A stretch of 64,000 nucleotides of DNA. Origin: Arsenophonus sp031446105 (lineage in GTDB: Bacteria; Pseudomonadota; Gammaproteobacteria; Enterobacterales; Enterobacteriaceae). Below, in pieces: positions 19,985 through 30,712 of this stretch (positions within the stretch are counted from its first letter, which is position 1; every line of letters starts with the position of its first letter). Under the pieces are notes generated by a model. That model was not told the origin of the DNA. It saw nothing but the letters and a program-made list of their open reading frames with translations, and searched no databases. Both the position numbers and the translations under genes were made by a program. Where the stretch lies: positions 620,001-684,000 of the forward strand of contig CP132907.1 of assembly GCA_031446105.1 (NCBI GenBank), given 5' to 3'.

Positions 19985-22038
19985 TTATATCTCCAAATTA
20001 TGAATTACTGCATAAAATACAAAAAATAAATTACTTTTAAAAATAAAGATAACTAATAAATAAAACTGTCTTATAAAGACATTATAAAGACTATAATATA
20101 CCAAATATAAATAATAAAAATAAAAAATATAAGCAATAATACAAAAATTTTTTATAATTCAATTCTTTTACAGTAAAAATTTTAAATTCTTTCATTAATA
20201 TGAAAATTTATTAAAAATATTTTTTAGATCTTTTTGAATTAATACATACTAATGCATTCAATTAATTATTTATAAAATTATAACATATACTGATTTGTAA
20301 TTGATTCTTGTAATTAAATATAATTTATTTTTATTAAATTAAAAATTAAAACAAAAAATAATATTTCTATTAAAAACATAAAATATATATTTTTATATCA
20401 AATAATTTAAAAATTAAAAAATATATAATATTTTTTTGTTTATTTAGTTGATAATTTTACTATGTATAATTAAATAAATTTATATATATTTATTTACTAT
20501 GTATAATTAAATAAATTTATATATATTTATTTTTAAAAAATATATTTTTTATTTTTAAATTTTTTTAATATATTTTTTAAATAAATTATAATTTTATAAA
20601 AATTTATTATGTTACATAATTATAATATTTTAAATTTCTTAAATAAATTCAAATATAAATAAAAAAATTAAAAAACAAAAAAATATTATAAATAAAATTA
20701 AATAAAAAATATCTAATTTTTAATTTTATCATCTATCTTAAAATATAATGACCTTATTGATTGTAAATATTTTAATTTATTTTTATTAAAAAATAAATTG
20801 TTAATCTAAATCTAATAAAAAAATATTAATAACATTTTTTTAATTTTAATAAATTATTTTTAATAATTTTTAAAATAAAATTTTATAATAAACTTTATAA
20901 TAAGAATATAAGAATATGAAAAATTATAAATATTTATTAATAATCTTATTATTCACTATTATATTATTAACTTTATTTATAATTTTTACTTAAAACTAAA
21001 AATATTATATTTTATCATTAAATTTTTTTATTTTTTTAATTTTTTATTTTAAAAATAATTAATTTTTATTTAAATATATTAAAAATCTATAATTTATACA
21101 TAAAAAAATCTATAAAAATTTTAAATTTTTTATATTTTTTTATAAAAAATCTAATTTTATATTTTTATATTTCTTTTTACAAATTTTTAATAAAAAAATA
21201 AAAAACTATAAAATAATTTTTTAATAATTTCTGATAAAAAATATTTTGTTTTCTTATAATTAAAAATTTAACTAATATATTTTTCACAAAAAATATAATA
21301 ATTTATCAATAAATTAAAAAACTTTTATTTTTTCTATTAAATAAAAATTATATAAAACTTTAAAACACATAAAACAAAAAAATATTTATTTTTTTAGTTC
21401 CTTTAAAATATTTATAATTAATATTTATTTCAAAATTAAAAAATTTGGAAATAAAAATATTTTTTATAATTTTTTTCTTCTTTAAAAAAAGAATTTATCT
21501 AGTAAATTTTATAAAAAATATTTTATGTTTATTTTCTAAAAATTAATTACATTTCTATTTTTTTAATCAAACTTTTAAATTTAAAATATGATTTTTTTAA
21601 ATTAAATTATTTAAAATATTAAAATTTTTTTAATTTACTAACTGTTTAAAATATTTTAAAATGTTTATATATTATTATAAATATTTTCTTAATGAATAAT
21701 AAAATTATTTTTAATTTAAGAAAATTATTAATATATTTTTAAAATATTTTTTAAAACTTACACATTTTTAAAATATTACAAAAAGTAAGAAACATTAATA
21801 AAAAAATCAGATTTTTTAAAAAATACTTATATATTCAAAAAAATAAAAAAAATATTATTTATTAGTCAAATAAGTAATAAATAAATTAGCAAAATACTAA
21901 CATATTTTTTAATAACATTTTTGGTACTACCAATCTATCAAAAAAATTAAGAAAAATATAAATTATATAATGGAAAAATGTAAAAAAGTAATAAAAAGTT
22001 ATATTTTATAATACTTGAATATATCAAAAAACAACTAA
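19985..22038. other. 2-kb gene desert where tig would be
   Basis: Almost pure A/T between clpP and bolA. In E. coli the trigger factor gene tig (about 1.3 kb) occupies this position. I could not read any trigger-factor sequence in six frames. A 37-bp tandem duplication is at 20456-20532. A 25-codon hydrophobic frame at 20916-20993 is probably chance. Confidence 0.5.
20456..20532. repeat. 37-bp tandem duplication
   Basis: The unit TTTACTATGTATAATTAAAT... occurs twice head to tail with a 37-bp period (second copy from 20493). Copies match perfectly for the whole unit and three bases beyond. It probably arose by replication slippage in non-coding DNA. Confidence 0.85.
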
Positions 22039-22359
22039 TTATTTTTTAAAACAACATGGTGAAAAAAACTTCATATGAAGATATTTATTCCATTCGACTG
22101 GAGTATAAGTATGAAGGTTCAGTGCATGAACGCCATTAGATAACTCTTCTTTTAAAATAAGATATACAGTTCTATGACGCTGCAAAAGTTTTTGTTGAAA
22201 AAACTTTTCCGTAACTAAAATAATTTTAAAATGAGTCTCCATATTTTTTGAAAAATTATGTTTAATACTTTCATCAGTAACTGCTAAATACAAGGGAAGA
22301 AAAAAAAAATTAAGTTTATTTTTAATTTTTATAGAGATTTTAGACATATTATTCATCAA
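22039..22359 (-). CDS. bolA: BolA-family protein
   Basis: Small cytoplasmic protein that, with monothiol glutaredoxins, handles [2Fe-2S] clusters; in E. coli it is also a stress and morphology regulator. Seen: LAVTDESIKHN near 25-35, THFKIILV, LLQRHRTVYLIL and HALNLHTYTPVEW, which match the BolA fold and its invariant histidine (HAL). Length is 106 residues against 105. Two nearby ATGs (MMNNMSKISIKI) leave the exact start open by up to four codons. It sits between the tig gap and the cyo operon in opposite orientation to cyo, as in E. coli. Confidence 0.93.
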   Translation of the reverse strand: MMNNMSKISIKIKNKLNFFFLPLYLAVTDESIKHNFSKNMETHFKIILVTEKFFQQKLLQRHRTVYLILKEELSNGVHALNLHTYTPVEWNKYLHMKFFSPCCFKK

Positions 22360-23215
22360 TATTTTTAGTGAAAACTATTTTTTATTTTTTTAAATAAAAG
22401 TTTACATTCTTAAAAAATATATTACTCAAAAGTTATTACTATATCGTGCTAATAGTTAATTAATTAAAAACTATAAAAATCAAAATAAATTTTTATTATT
22501 TTTATTTTTTTTAAAATTAAAAATATAAAAAAATTAATGATAATTTACAAAAATCTAAATATTAAATAAATTTATAAAGTTATTCATAAAAAAATAGATA
22601 AAAATTTTAAAAAAATATTTATATCTCAAATATCTATACTTTTTTGTATTAAAAAATATTCTAAATATATACAAAATTTACTAAATTATACAAAAAATAC
22701 TAAAATAATATAAAAAACTATATTTTTTAATGTTATTTATTAAAAAAATAATATTTCTTTTATAAATATATATAAAAATAATTATTATTAAAAAATGAAA
22801 ATCATAAAAATAAAAAATAGTATCTTTTATAAGATTGCAAAAATACAGATAATTTTTTTAAAATTTAAATAACACTAAATAATACACAGTATTATATATA
22901 TTACAATAAGTAAAATGAGATAAACTTAAAGATAATAATAAAAATAATTTTATTAAAAATATCATATAAATAAAAAAATATCAACTTTTTTTAAAAAAAC
23001 TATATTTATGTAAATATTAAGATTAATATAAAAAATCAATAAAACATTTTTATTAAAATATATTTATTAAAAATAATAATGAAAAACAATATTACATCAA
23101 TTTTTTTTAAATAAATACATATCATAATTTTTTTGTTTTTACAAAATGAATAATCATATCTAACAACCAAATAAAAAAATAAATTAACATAATTTGTAAA
23201 ATTGGAGTGACCATA
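22360..23215. other. AT-rich divergent gap between bolA and cyoA
   Basis: About 850 bp. yajG and ampG, which lie here in E. coli, are absent without recognisable remnant. It must hold the cyo promoter; I cannot single out ArcA or Fnr sites by eye. Confidence 0.5.
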
Positions 23216-24130
23216 ATGAGAATCATAAAATATAAAAAAAGCATTCAAATTATCTCATTAATTACTATTTTTTTAATACTAACTGGTTGTAATATAACAT
23301 TAATGGATCCAAAAGGAACGATTAGTATCGAACAAAAAAAACTCATAATAACATCACTTATTTTGATGCTAATCATTGTTATTCCAGTAATTTTTATGAC
23401 TATTTTTTTTGCAATCAAATACCGAGAAAATAATAAATATGCCACTTATCAACCAAATTGGGAAAAATCAAATAAGATTGAATTATTTTGTTGGGCAATT
23501 CCTATTGTCATCATCTTTATTTTAGCAATCATTACTTGGAAGACTACTCATATATTAGATCCTTATAAACCACTTATTCACAAAAAAAAACCCATTACTA
23601 TTCAAGTCATTGCCAGTGATTGGAAATGGATATTTATTTATCCAGAAAATAACATAGCTACTATTAATGAAATTGCTTTTCCTATAAATATTCCGATTAA
23701 TTTTAAAATTACATCAGTTTCAGTTATGAATTCTTTTTTTATACCTGATTTAGGAAGTCAAATTTATGCTATGCCAGGAATGCAAAGCAAATTACACTTA
23801 ATGGCTAATCAAGCTGGTATATATAAGGGATTTTCATCCAGTTATAGTGGTCATGGATTTTCAGATATGAAATTTAATATTATTGCAACTGATAATATAA
23901 AAAGTTTTGAAGATTGGATTGAAAAAGTAAAAAAATCCAAAAAAAAAATAAATAGTATATCTCAATTTAATAAATTAATAAAACCAAGCTATAATGTAAC
24001 TGCAACTTATTTTTCGAGTGTAAAAACAAATTTATACAAAGATATTGTATTACAATTTAATCATATACATCATATTAAAAATACTAATCAAATTATAAAT
24101 CCCTCAAAACATTCTTTACAAAAAAAATAA
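23216..24130 (+). CDS. cyoA: Cytochrome bo3 ubiquinol oxidase subunit II
   Basis: Lipoprotein subunit of the bo3 terminal oxidase in the inner membrane. A signal peptide ends in the lipobox LTGC with Cys25 (same position as E. coli). Two membrane helices follow at about 42-65 and 88-108, then a periplasmic cupredoxin domain (DWKWIFIYPE, TSVSVMNSFFIPDLGSQIYA, YSGHGFSDMKF) that has no CuA site, as in quinol oxidases. I chose the ATG at 23216 (MRIIKYKKSI, like E. coli MRLRKYNKSL), with GGAG at 23204-23207; a GTG three codons upstream overlaps that site. First gene of the cyoABCDE operon. Confidence 0.97.
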   Translation: MRIIKYKKSIQIISLITIFLILTGCNITLMDPKGTISIEQKKLIITSLILMLIIVIPVIFMTIFFAIKYRENNKYATYQPNWEKSNKIELFCWAIPIVIIFILAIITWKTTHILDPYKPLIHKKKPITIQVIASDWKWIFIYPENNIATINEIAFPINIPINFKITSVSVMNSFFIPDLGSQIYAMPGMQSKLHLMANQAGIYKGFSSSYSGHGFSDMKFNIIATDNIKSFEDWIEKVKKSKKKINSISQFNKLIKPSYNVTATYFSSVKTNLYKDIVLQFNHIHHIKNTNQIINPSKHSLQKK

Positions 24131-24149
24131 TCAAAAAGGAATAAATAAT

Positions 24150-26126
24150 ATGTTGGGTAAATTAACAATAGATGCAATTCCTCTTCATGAACCAATCATT
24201 ATCATAACTCTTATTATTACATTATGCATTAGTATTGTTATTTTAGGAATAATAACCTATTACAGAAAATGGAAATGGCTTTGGAGTGAATGGTTAACTA
24301 CAGTAGATCATAAAAAAATAGGTATAATGTACATTATCACTGCAATGATTATGTTACTCCGTGGTTTTGCGGATGCAATAATGATGCGAACACAGCAAGC
24401 ATTAGTTGCATCTGGTGAATCTGGGTTTTTAACACCACATCATTATGATCAAATTTTTACTGCTCATGGTGTAATAATGATTTTTTTTATGGCAACACCT
24501 TTTGTAATCGGACTAATAAACTTAATAGTACCACTACAAATTGGTGCGCGAGATGTAGCATTTCCATTTCTAAATTCCATTAGTTTTTGGTTGTTTATTG
24601 TTGGTGTAATATTAATTAACTTATCATTAGGCATAGGTGAATTTGCCCAAACAGGTTGGTTAGCATATCCTCCATTATCTGGAAAAGAATACAATCCTGG
24701 AGTTGGAGTAGATTATTGGATATGGAGTTTACAAATATCTGGAATTGGAACCACACTTACAGGTATTAATTTTTTTACAACCATTTTACGAATGCGCGCT
24801 CCTGGTATGACAATGATGAAAATGCCTGTTTTTACCTGGACTGCACTTTGTACAAATGTACTCATCATTGCAGCATTTCCTATATTAACAGTTACAATCG
24901 GGCTTTTAACATTAGATAGATACTTAAATACTCACTTTTTTACTAATGATTTTGGTGGAAATATGATGATGTATGTTAATTTAATTTGGGCTTGGGGGCA
25001 TCCAGAGGTTTATATATTAATATTACCAGCTTTTGGAATATTTTCTGAAGTAACAGCTACATTTTCTAAAAAACGTTTATTTGGCTATACATCACTTGTA
25101 TGGGCTACCATTGTTATTACTATAATGTCATTTATAGTCTGGTTGCACCATTTTTTTACTATGGGTTCAGGTCCAAATGTTAATGCATTTTTTGGTATAG
25201 CTACTATGATTATTGCTATTCCAACTGGAGTTAAAATATTTAATTGGTTATTTACCATGTATCATGGTCGCATTCAATACACAACACCCATGTTATGGAC
25301 TATTAGTTTTATAATCACATTCTCTATTGGTGGAATGACTGGAGTACTATTAGCCGTTCCAGGAATAAATTTTATTTTACATAACAGTTTATTTCTAATT
25401 GCTCATTTTCATAATGTAATTATTGGTGGAGTTATATTTGGTTGTTTTGCTGGAATGACATATTGGTTTCCAAAAGCATTTGGTTTTATATTAAATGAAA
25501 AATGGGGGATCCGTGCTTTTTGGTTATGGATTACTGGATTTTTTATTGGCTTTATGCCACTTTATATACTAGGATTCATGGGAATGACTCGTAGATTAAG
25601 CCAAAATATTGATCCACAATATCAATTGATGTTAATAATAGCTGCTATTGGAACTACACTAATTGGTATAGGAATATTATGTCAAATTACTCAAATAGTT
25701 ACCAGTATTTTTAATTGTAAGAAAAATTATGATTTCACTGGAGATCCATGGAATGGACGTACTTTAGAATGGGCAATATCATCTCCTGCACCTTTTTATA
25801 ATTTTGCTATAACACCAAAAATTAATACACGTGATTCTTGGTGGGATATAAAAGAAAAAGGCCTCGCTTATAAAAAACCAAAAATATATAAACCAATTCA
25901 TATGCCAAAAAATACTTCTATAGGTTTTATTATTTTAATCTTTTCTTTAATTTTAGGTTTTTCTATGGTTTGGCATATTTGGTATTTAGCAATCATTGGA
26001 TTTACTGGTATTATTATAACTTGGATTGTTAAAACCTTTGATGAAAATATTGCTTATTACATTCCTGTAGATAAAATTAAAACAATTGAAAATCTTTATT
26101 ATAATAAAATAAAAAATAGGTCTTAA
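24150..26126 (+). CDS. cyoB: Cytochrome bo3 ubiquinol oxidase subunit I
   Basis: Catalytic heme-copper subunit that reduces oxygen and pumps protons. The 658 residues (663 in E. coli) contain about 15 membrane helices. Metal ligands seen: low-spin heme His in FTAHGVIMIFF; CuB His and cross-linked Tyr in WGHPEVYILILP; CuB pair in WLHHFFTMG; heme o3 and low-spin heme histidines in IAHFHNVIIGG. D-channel residues in NFLN-like and E286 (HPEV) positions look normal. An AAAGGAATAA site precedes the ATG, 19 bp after cyoA. Nothing suggests decay. Confidence 0.98.
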   Translation: MLGKLTIDAIPLHEPIIIITLIITLCISIVILGIITYYRKWKWLWSEWLTTVDHKKIGIMYIITAMIMLLRGFADAIMMRTQQALVASGESGFLTPHHYDQIFTAHGVIMIFFMATPFVIGLINLIVPLQIGARDVAFPFLNSISFWLFIVGVILINLSLGIGEFAQTGWLAYPPLSGKEYNPGVGVDYWIWSLQISGIGTTLTGINFFTTILRMRAPGMTMMKMPVFTWTALCTNVLIIAAFPILTVTIGLLTLDRYLNTHFFTNDFGGNMMMYVNLIWAWGHPEVYILILPAFGIFSEVTATFSKKRLFGYTSLVWATIVITIMSFIVWLHHFFTMGSGPNVNAFFGIATMIIAIPTGVKIFNWLFTMYHGRIQYTTPMLWTISFIITFSIGGMTGVLLAVPGINFILHNSLFLIAHFHNVIIGGVIFGCFAGMTYWFPKAFGFILNEKWGIRAFWLWITGFFIGFMPLYILGFMGMTRRLSQNIDPQYQLMLIIAAIGTTLIGIGILCQITQIVTSIFNCKKNYDFTGDPWNGRTLEWAISSPAPFYNFAITPKINTRDSWWDIKEKGLAYKKPKIYKPIHMPKNTSIGFIILIFSLILGFSMVWHIWYLAIIGFTGIIITWIVKTFDENIAYYIPVDKIKTIENLYYNKIKNRS

Positions 26127-26128
26127 TA

Positions 26129-26743
26129 ATGTCAAGAAACTTAACTAGCAAAAAAAATTTTATTAATGAAAATCATGAAAATTATAATAGTGAAACAAAA
26201 ATATTTGGCTTTTGGATCTATTTAATGAGTGATCTAATTTTATTTGCCTGTCTCTTTGCTACATACTTTGTTTTAGTTAATAACACTGCAGAAGGACCAA
26301 CAGGAAAAGAAATTTTCAAAATTAATTTTGTTTTAAAAGAAACTTTACTTTTATTATCTAGCAGTCTCACTTATGCATTTACAATTTTTTCTATGCATAA
26401 AGAAAATGAAAATCACGTAAAATTATGGTTAATTATTACTTTTTTATTAGGTTTTAATTTTATGAGTATGGAATTCTATGAATTTCAAGAATTAATTTCT
26501 CAAAGTTATGGACCTAATAGAAGTGCTTTTTTATCTGCTTTTTTTACATTAATTGGTACACATGGTATTCATATAAGTTTTGGTTTAGGATGGATTATTA
26601 TAATGTTGATTCATATTTCACTTCGTGGACTAACTATAATTAATAAAACACGTTTAAATTGCTTAAGTCTTTTTTGGCATTTTTTGGATATAATTTGGAT
26701 ATTTATATTCAGTTTTATATATTTATTTGGAGTAATTAAATGA
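26129..26743 (+). CDS. cyoC: Cytochrome bo3 ubiquinol oxidase subunit III
   Basis: Membrane subunit of the bo3 oxidase, without redox centres. It has 204 residues (E. coli 204) and five membrane helices: FGFWIYLMSDLILFACLFATY near 30-50, later MSMEFYEFQELI and TLIGTHGIHISFGLGW, ending in FWHFLDIIWIFIFSFIYLFG. It starts 3 bp after cyoB and its stop overlaps the cyoD start (ATGA), so translation is coupled. Confidence 0.96.
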   Translation: MSRNLTSKKNFINENHENYNSETKIFGFWIYLMSDLILFACLFATYFVLVNNTAEGPTGKEIFKINFVLKETLLLLSSSLTYAFTIFSMHKENENHVKLWLIITFLLGFNFMSMEFYEFQELISQSYGPNRSAFLSAFFTLIGTHGIHISFGLGWIIIMLIHISLRGLTIINKTRLNCLSLFWHFLDIIWIFIFSFIYLFGVIK

Positions 26744-27075
26744 ATGTTTTTTCGATTATAAAATGCTTAAAAGGAAAAAAAAACGGCATACAAAAATATA
26801 TCACCGGTTTTATATTATCTGCAATTTTAACAATTATCCCATTTTGGATAGTAATAAATAATACTATCTCCTATAATCTAATTATTTTAATTATCATTAT
26901 TACAGCAATAATTCAAATTTTAGTGCATTTTATTTATTTTTTTCATATAAATGCCACATCAAATAAAAATTGGAATATAATATCTTTAATATTTACCATA
27001 GTAATTATTGCTATAATAGTAATAGGATCCATATGGATAATGTATAATTTAAATATCAATATGTTACTAGATTAA
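26740..27075 (+). CDS. cyoD: Cytochrome bo3 ubiquinol oxidase subunit IV
   Basis: Small subunit (111 residues, 109 in E. coli) with three membrane helices, needed for assembly of CuB in subunit I. Recognisable parts are YITGFILSAILTIIPFW, IQILVHFIYFFHIN and the C-terminal IVIGSIWIMYNLNINML. It overlaps cyoC by 4 bp and is followed by cyoE after 8 bp. Confidence 0.95.
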   Translation: MNVFSIIKCLKGKKNGIQKYITGFILSAILTIIPFWIVINNTISYNLIILIIIITAIIQILVHFIYFFHINATSNKNWNIISLIFTIVIIAIIVIGSIWIMYNLNINMLLD

Positions 27076-27083
27076 AAACTGAT

Positions 27084-27974
27084 ATGTTAAAAAAATATTT
27101 ACAAATTATTAAACCTGGTATTATTTTAGGTAATTCGATATCTGTTATTGGGGGATTTTTATTAGCTGCTAAAGGTATCATTAATTATGTTCTATTTATA
27201 AATACATTGCTGGGTGTATCATTAATTGTGGCTTCTGCATGTGTTTTTAATAACTATATTGATCGAGATATTGATAAAATCATGAAAAGAACTAATACTC
27301 GTTCTTTTGCGAAACAAACTATAAACATAAAAAAATGTTTAATTTACGCTACTATACTGGGAATTTCTGGATTAATATTATTATATATCAATACCAATGT
27401 TTTATCAGTATTTCTGAGTATTATAGGTTTTATTATTTATGTTTTAATTTATACTTTATACATGAAACGCAATTCTTTTTATGGAACCATAATAGGCAGT
27501 TTATCTGGTTCTACACCGCCAGTAATTGGTTATTGTACTGTTTCTAATAAATTTGATACAGGGGCATTAATTTTATTTTTGATTTTTATTTTATGGCAAA
27601 TGCCACACTTTTATGCAATTGCTATTTATCATCTTAAAGATTACAAAAATGCAAAAATTCCAATATTACCAGTTGTTAAAGGTATTGATGTGACAAAAAA
27701 TCATATTTTTTTATATATTATTGCTTTTACAATAACATCTACAATGTTAACTATTAGTGGTTATACCGGATATAAATATCTTATAATTTCTACTTTAATT
27801 AGTTTATATTGGTTAAAAATTTCTATCTCCGGATTCAAAAAAAATAATAATGATCGACTTTGGGCAAGAAAAATATTTATTTTTTCTATTCTAACTATTA
27901 CATTTCTTAGTATTATGATGTCAATTGATCCAATTTTTTCTATTGAACCAAAATTTATTAATATAATATTATAA
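27084..27974 (+). CDS. cyoE: Protoheme IX farnesyltransferase (heme O synthase)
   Basis: UbiA-family membrane prenyltransferase that joins farnesyl diphosphate to protoheme to make the heme O of cytochrome bo3. It has 296 residues (E. coli 296) and seven to nine helices. Prenyl-diphosphate motif NNYIDRDIDKIMKRTNTR near 53-70 and second acidic loop YHLKDYKNAKIPILPVVKG near 190. It is the last gene of the cyo operon. It depends on FPP from IspA (encoded at 29697-30605) and on protoheme, which this genome cannot finish at the local hemH locus because that gene is broken. Confidence 0.96.
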   Translation: MLKKYLQIIKPGIILGNSISVIGGFLLAAKGIINYVLFINTLLGVSLIVASACVFNNYIDRDIDKIMKRTNTRSFAKQTINIKKCLIYATILGISGLILLYINTNVLSVFLSIIGFIIYVLIYTLYMKRNSFYGTIIGSLSGSTPPVIGYCTVSNKFDTGALILFLIFILWQMPHFYAIAIYHLKDYKNAKIPILPVVKGIDVTKNHIFLYIIAFTITSTMLTISGYTGYKYLIISTLISLYWLKISISGFKKNNNDRLWARKIFIFSILTITFLSIMMSIDPIFSIEPKFINIIL

Positions 27975-28157
27975 TTTATATATAAAAAATTAAAAAAAAT
28001 TATAATATAAACATAAATTTAAAAAATTTAAATTATAAAAAATAATCATTTTTTATATCTGATAATACTTTTAAAAAAAATATATTAACTAATTTTAAAA
28101 ATAATTTTATAATATTAATTTAAAAATTTTATAATAAAAAATAATCATAATATTTTG

Positions 28158-29321
28158 ATGACACCTAAAGAACTAAAAGCAACTTTTGGATTAGGATCAG
28201 TATTCGTATTACGTATGCTAGGTATGTTAATGGTACTACCAATACTAACTAGTTATGGAAAAGATCTAAAAGATGCTAATGATTTTTTATTAGGTTTAGC
28301 GATTGGAATATATGGTATTACTCAAGCTTTATTACAAATTCCAATGGGTTTAATGTCCGACAGATTTGGAAGAAAAAAAATTATTATTAGTGGTTTATGG
28401 GTTTTTATTATTGGCAGTATAATCGCTGCATCAACAAATTCTATTTGGGGCATTATTATTGGCAGGGCCTTACAAGGTTCAGGTGCTATTTCTTCAACTA
28501 TTATAGCATTACTTACAGATCTCATTCATGAAAAAAATAGAACAAAAGCTATAGCTCTTCTTGGTATAAGCTTCGGTATTACTTTTGCTATTTCAATAAT
28601 TATAGGTCCAATTATCGTTCATATTATCGGATTACATGGTCTTTTTTGGACAATAAGTGTATTGGGTACAGCAGCAATATTAATAATCAAGTTTTATGTA
28701 CCTAATCCTCCATATAATATTTTAAATAATGATATCAATTTCATAAAAAAAACAATAAAAAATATAATAAAAAATTTAGAACTACTAAAACTTAATTATG
28801 GCATTTTTTGTTTACATAATTTACTAATAATAAATTTTATAGCTATTCCATTAATAATAATTGATACAGGAATTCCAACTTATCAACACTGGAAGATCTA
28901 TTTAAGCACTTTACTTATTGCTTTTATAAGCATTATACCTGTTATTATTTACGCAAATAATGAGTCTCGAATAAAAAAAATATTTTTATTATGTATTATA
29001 ATTTTATTTATATCTGAATTAATATTTTATTTTTATAATCAGAAAATTCTATTAATATTAATTGGACTTCAACTATTTTTTATTGCATTCAATATTATGG
29101 AAACATTATTACCCTCACTGATCAGTAAAATAATAGATAAGAAAAATAAAGGAACTGCAATGGGAATTTATTCTACTAGTCAATTTCTAGGTGTTGCTTC
29201 AGGAGGAATTCTTGGAGGATATTTATTGCAATTAAACAATGACAATTATATTTTTATTGCAGGAATAATATTTTGTGCATTTTGGTTTTTAATAAATTTA
29301 AAAATAAATACCTCTATATAA
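28158..29321 (+). CDS. yajR: YajR-type MFS transporter lacking the C-terminal YAM domain
   Basis: Major facilitator transporter of the inner membrane; the physiological substrate in E. coli is not settled. It has 12 hydrophobic helices with the MFS A motif GLMSDRFGRKK near 64-74 and the conserved start LGSVFVLRMLGMLMVLPILT typical of YajR. Length is 387 residues against about 454 in E. coli: the cytoplasmic ferredoxin-like YAM domain after helix 12 is absent. The ATG at 28158 is preferred over a TTG one codon earlier. It follows cyoE in the same direction, as in E. coli. C-terminal membrane half is more AT-biased (Ile/Asn/Lys-rich) than the first half. Confidence 0.88.
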   Translation: MTPKELKATFGLGSVFVLRMLGMLMVLPILTSYGKDLKDANDFLLGLAIGIYGITQALLQIPMGLMSDRFGRKKIIISGLWVFIIGSIIAASTNSIWGIIIGRALQGSGAISSTIIALLTDLIHEKNRTKAIALLGISFGITFAISIIIGPIIVHIIGLHGLFWTISVLGTAAILIIKFYVPNPPYNILNNDINFIKKTIKNIIKNLELLKLNYGIFCLHNLLIINFIAIPLIIIDTGIPTYQHWKIYLSTLLIAFISIIPVIIYANNESRIKKIFLLCIIILFISELIFYFYNQKILLILIGLQLFFIAFNIMETLLPSLISKIIDKKNKGTAMGIYSTSQFLGVASGGILGGYLLQLNNDNYIFIAGIIFCAFWFLINLKINTSI

Positions 29322-29696
29322 AATGTAAATAAAACTTATAAGATTTTAAATAAAAACAAAAAATATATTTTTCACATTATAAACATAAAATTGAAAATAT
29401 TAACAAAAAACAAAAATCAAAAAATCTTTATGTTATTATTTTATAATATTTAAATATATAACATACATTAAAATATAAATTTTATTTATTATCAAAATTA
29501 ATTTAAAAAAAATCAACATCATTTCTTTTTTTTAAAATAAACAATATTAGAAATAAACATACTGAAAATATAACAATTAATAATTTAGTGCTTTAGAAAC
29601 ATCGGTTAAAAAATGTATTAAAAAATAAATATAAATTTTATTAAAAAAAAAGTGATACTGTATTAATTAAAAATTAATTCTGGACAATAAAAAATA
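29322..29696. other. AT-rich gap between yajR and ispA
   Basis: About 375 bp. In E. coli yajQ, panE, yajL, thiI and xseB lie here; no remnants recognised. Confidence 0.5.
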
Positions 29697-30605
29697 ATGA
29701 TCTCTCAAATAACAAAACTATCGTTTATTAATAAACTAAAATGGGTACAAAATCGCATTAATCAAATATTATTAGATCAATTTAAAAAACTTCCATTGAA
29801 TCAAACAAAACTCATTAAAGCAATGAAATATGGAACATTAATTGGTGGAAAAAGACTTAGACCATTTTTAGTATACACTATTGGTGAAATGTTAAATGTT
29901 TCTAAAGAAAATTTAGACATTCCTGCTGCGGCTATTGAATGTATTCATGCATATTCATTAATTCATGATGATTTACCTGCAATGGATAATGATTTTATGC
30001 GTAGAGGAAACCCTACATGTCACGCTAATTTTGGTGAAGCACATGCAATTTTAGCTGGAGATGCATTACAAACATTAGCATTTGATATTTTATCAAATGC
30101 TAAAATGCCTGATGTAAACAATAATCATCGTCTTGCTATGATACGCGAACTGGTTAATGCTACTGGAGTAAAAGGTATGTGCGGGGGACAAGCATTGGAT
30201 ATTGAATCAGAAGAAAATATTGAAATAAAAAAATTAGAATGTATTTATAATAAAAAAACAGGTTCTTTAATTCAAGCTGCAATCCGCATGAGCATACTCG
30301 CTTCTCATTATCAAAAAATAACATTAATAAAATTATTAGATAATTATGCGAATACTATTGGTTTAATATTTCAAATTCATGACGATATTATTGATATAAT
30401 GACTGATAAAAAAAATCTTCAAAAAAATCAAAACAATCAAAAAAATACATATCCATTATTAATTGGTCTAAAAGAAACAAAGAAAAAAATAAAAATTTTA
30501 TATAAAAAAGCATTAAATATTCTTGAAATTGTAGAAAAAAAATATGAATTTAATATAACAACATTAAAATATTTTACACATTTCATGATCAAACGCAAAA
30601 ATTAA
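29697..30605 (+). CDS. ispA: Farnesyl diphosphate synthase
   Basis: Cytoplasmic prenyltransferase that condenses DMAPP and two IPP to FPP, feeding undecaprenyl phosphate, ubiquinone and heme O. 302 residues (299 in E. coli). First aspartate-rich motif DDLPAMD at 91-97, second DDIID at 229-233, GGKRLRP at 50-56 and GGQALDIE at 163-170. The last 40 residues are lysine/isoleucine-rich and diverge from E. coli but the catalytic core is complete. The start has no clear ribosome site. xseB, which overlaps ispA in E. coli, is gone. Confidence 0.96.
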   Translation: MISQITKLSFINKLKWVQNRINQILLDQFKKLPLNQTKLIKAMKYGTLIGGKRLRPFLVYTIGEMLNVSKENLDIPAAAIECIHAYSLIHDDLPAMDNDFMRRGNPTCHANFGEAHAILAGDALQTLAFDILSNAKMPDVNNNHRLAMIRELVNATGVKGMCGGQALDIESEENIEIKKLECIYNKKTGSLIQAAIRMSILASHYQKITLIKLLDNYANTIGLIFQIHDDIIDIMTDKKNLQKNQNNQKNTYPLLIGLKETKKKIKILYKKALNILEIVEKKYEFNITTLKYFTHFMIKRKN

Positions 30606-30712
30606 TTTTTCTGAATCTAGAAAAATATAACATATTATAATTATATAAATTTTTTAAAATATCATTGTATTATTTACATCAACAAAAAAATAATTATTAA
30701 AAATAAAAAAAT

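Noticed and set aside
20916..20993. 25-residue hydrophobic frame MKNYKYLLIILLLFTIILLT...
   Set aside because: Looks like a one-helix microprotein, but Leu/Ile/Phe-rich frames arise readily in A/T DNA; no ribosome site or conserved neighbour supports it.
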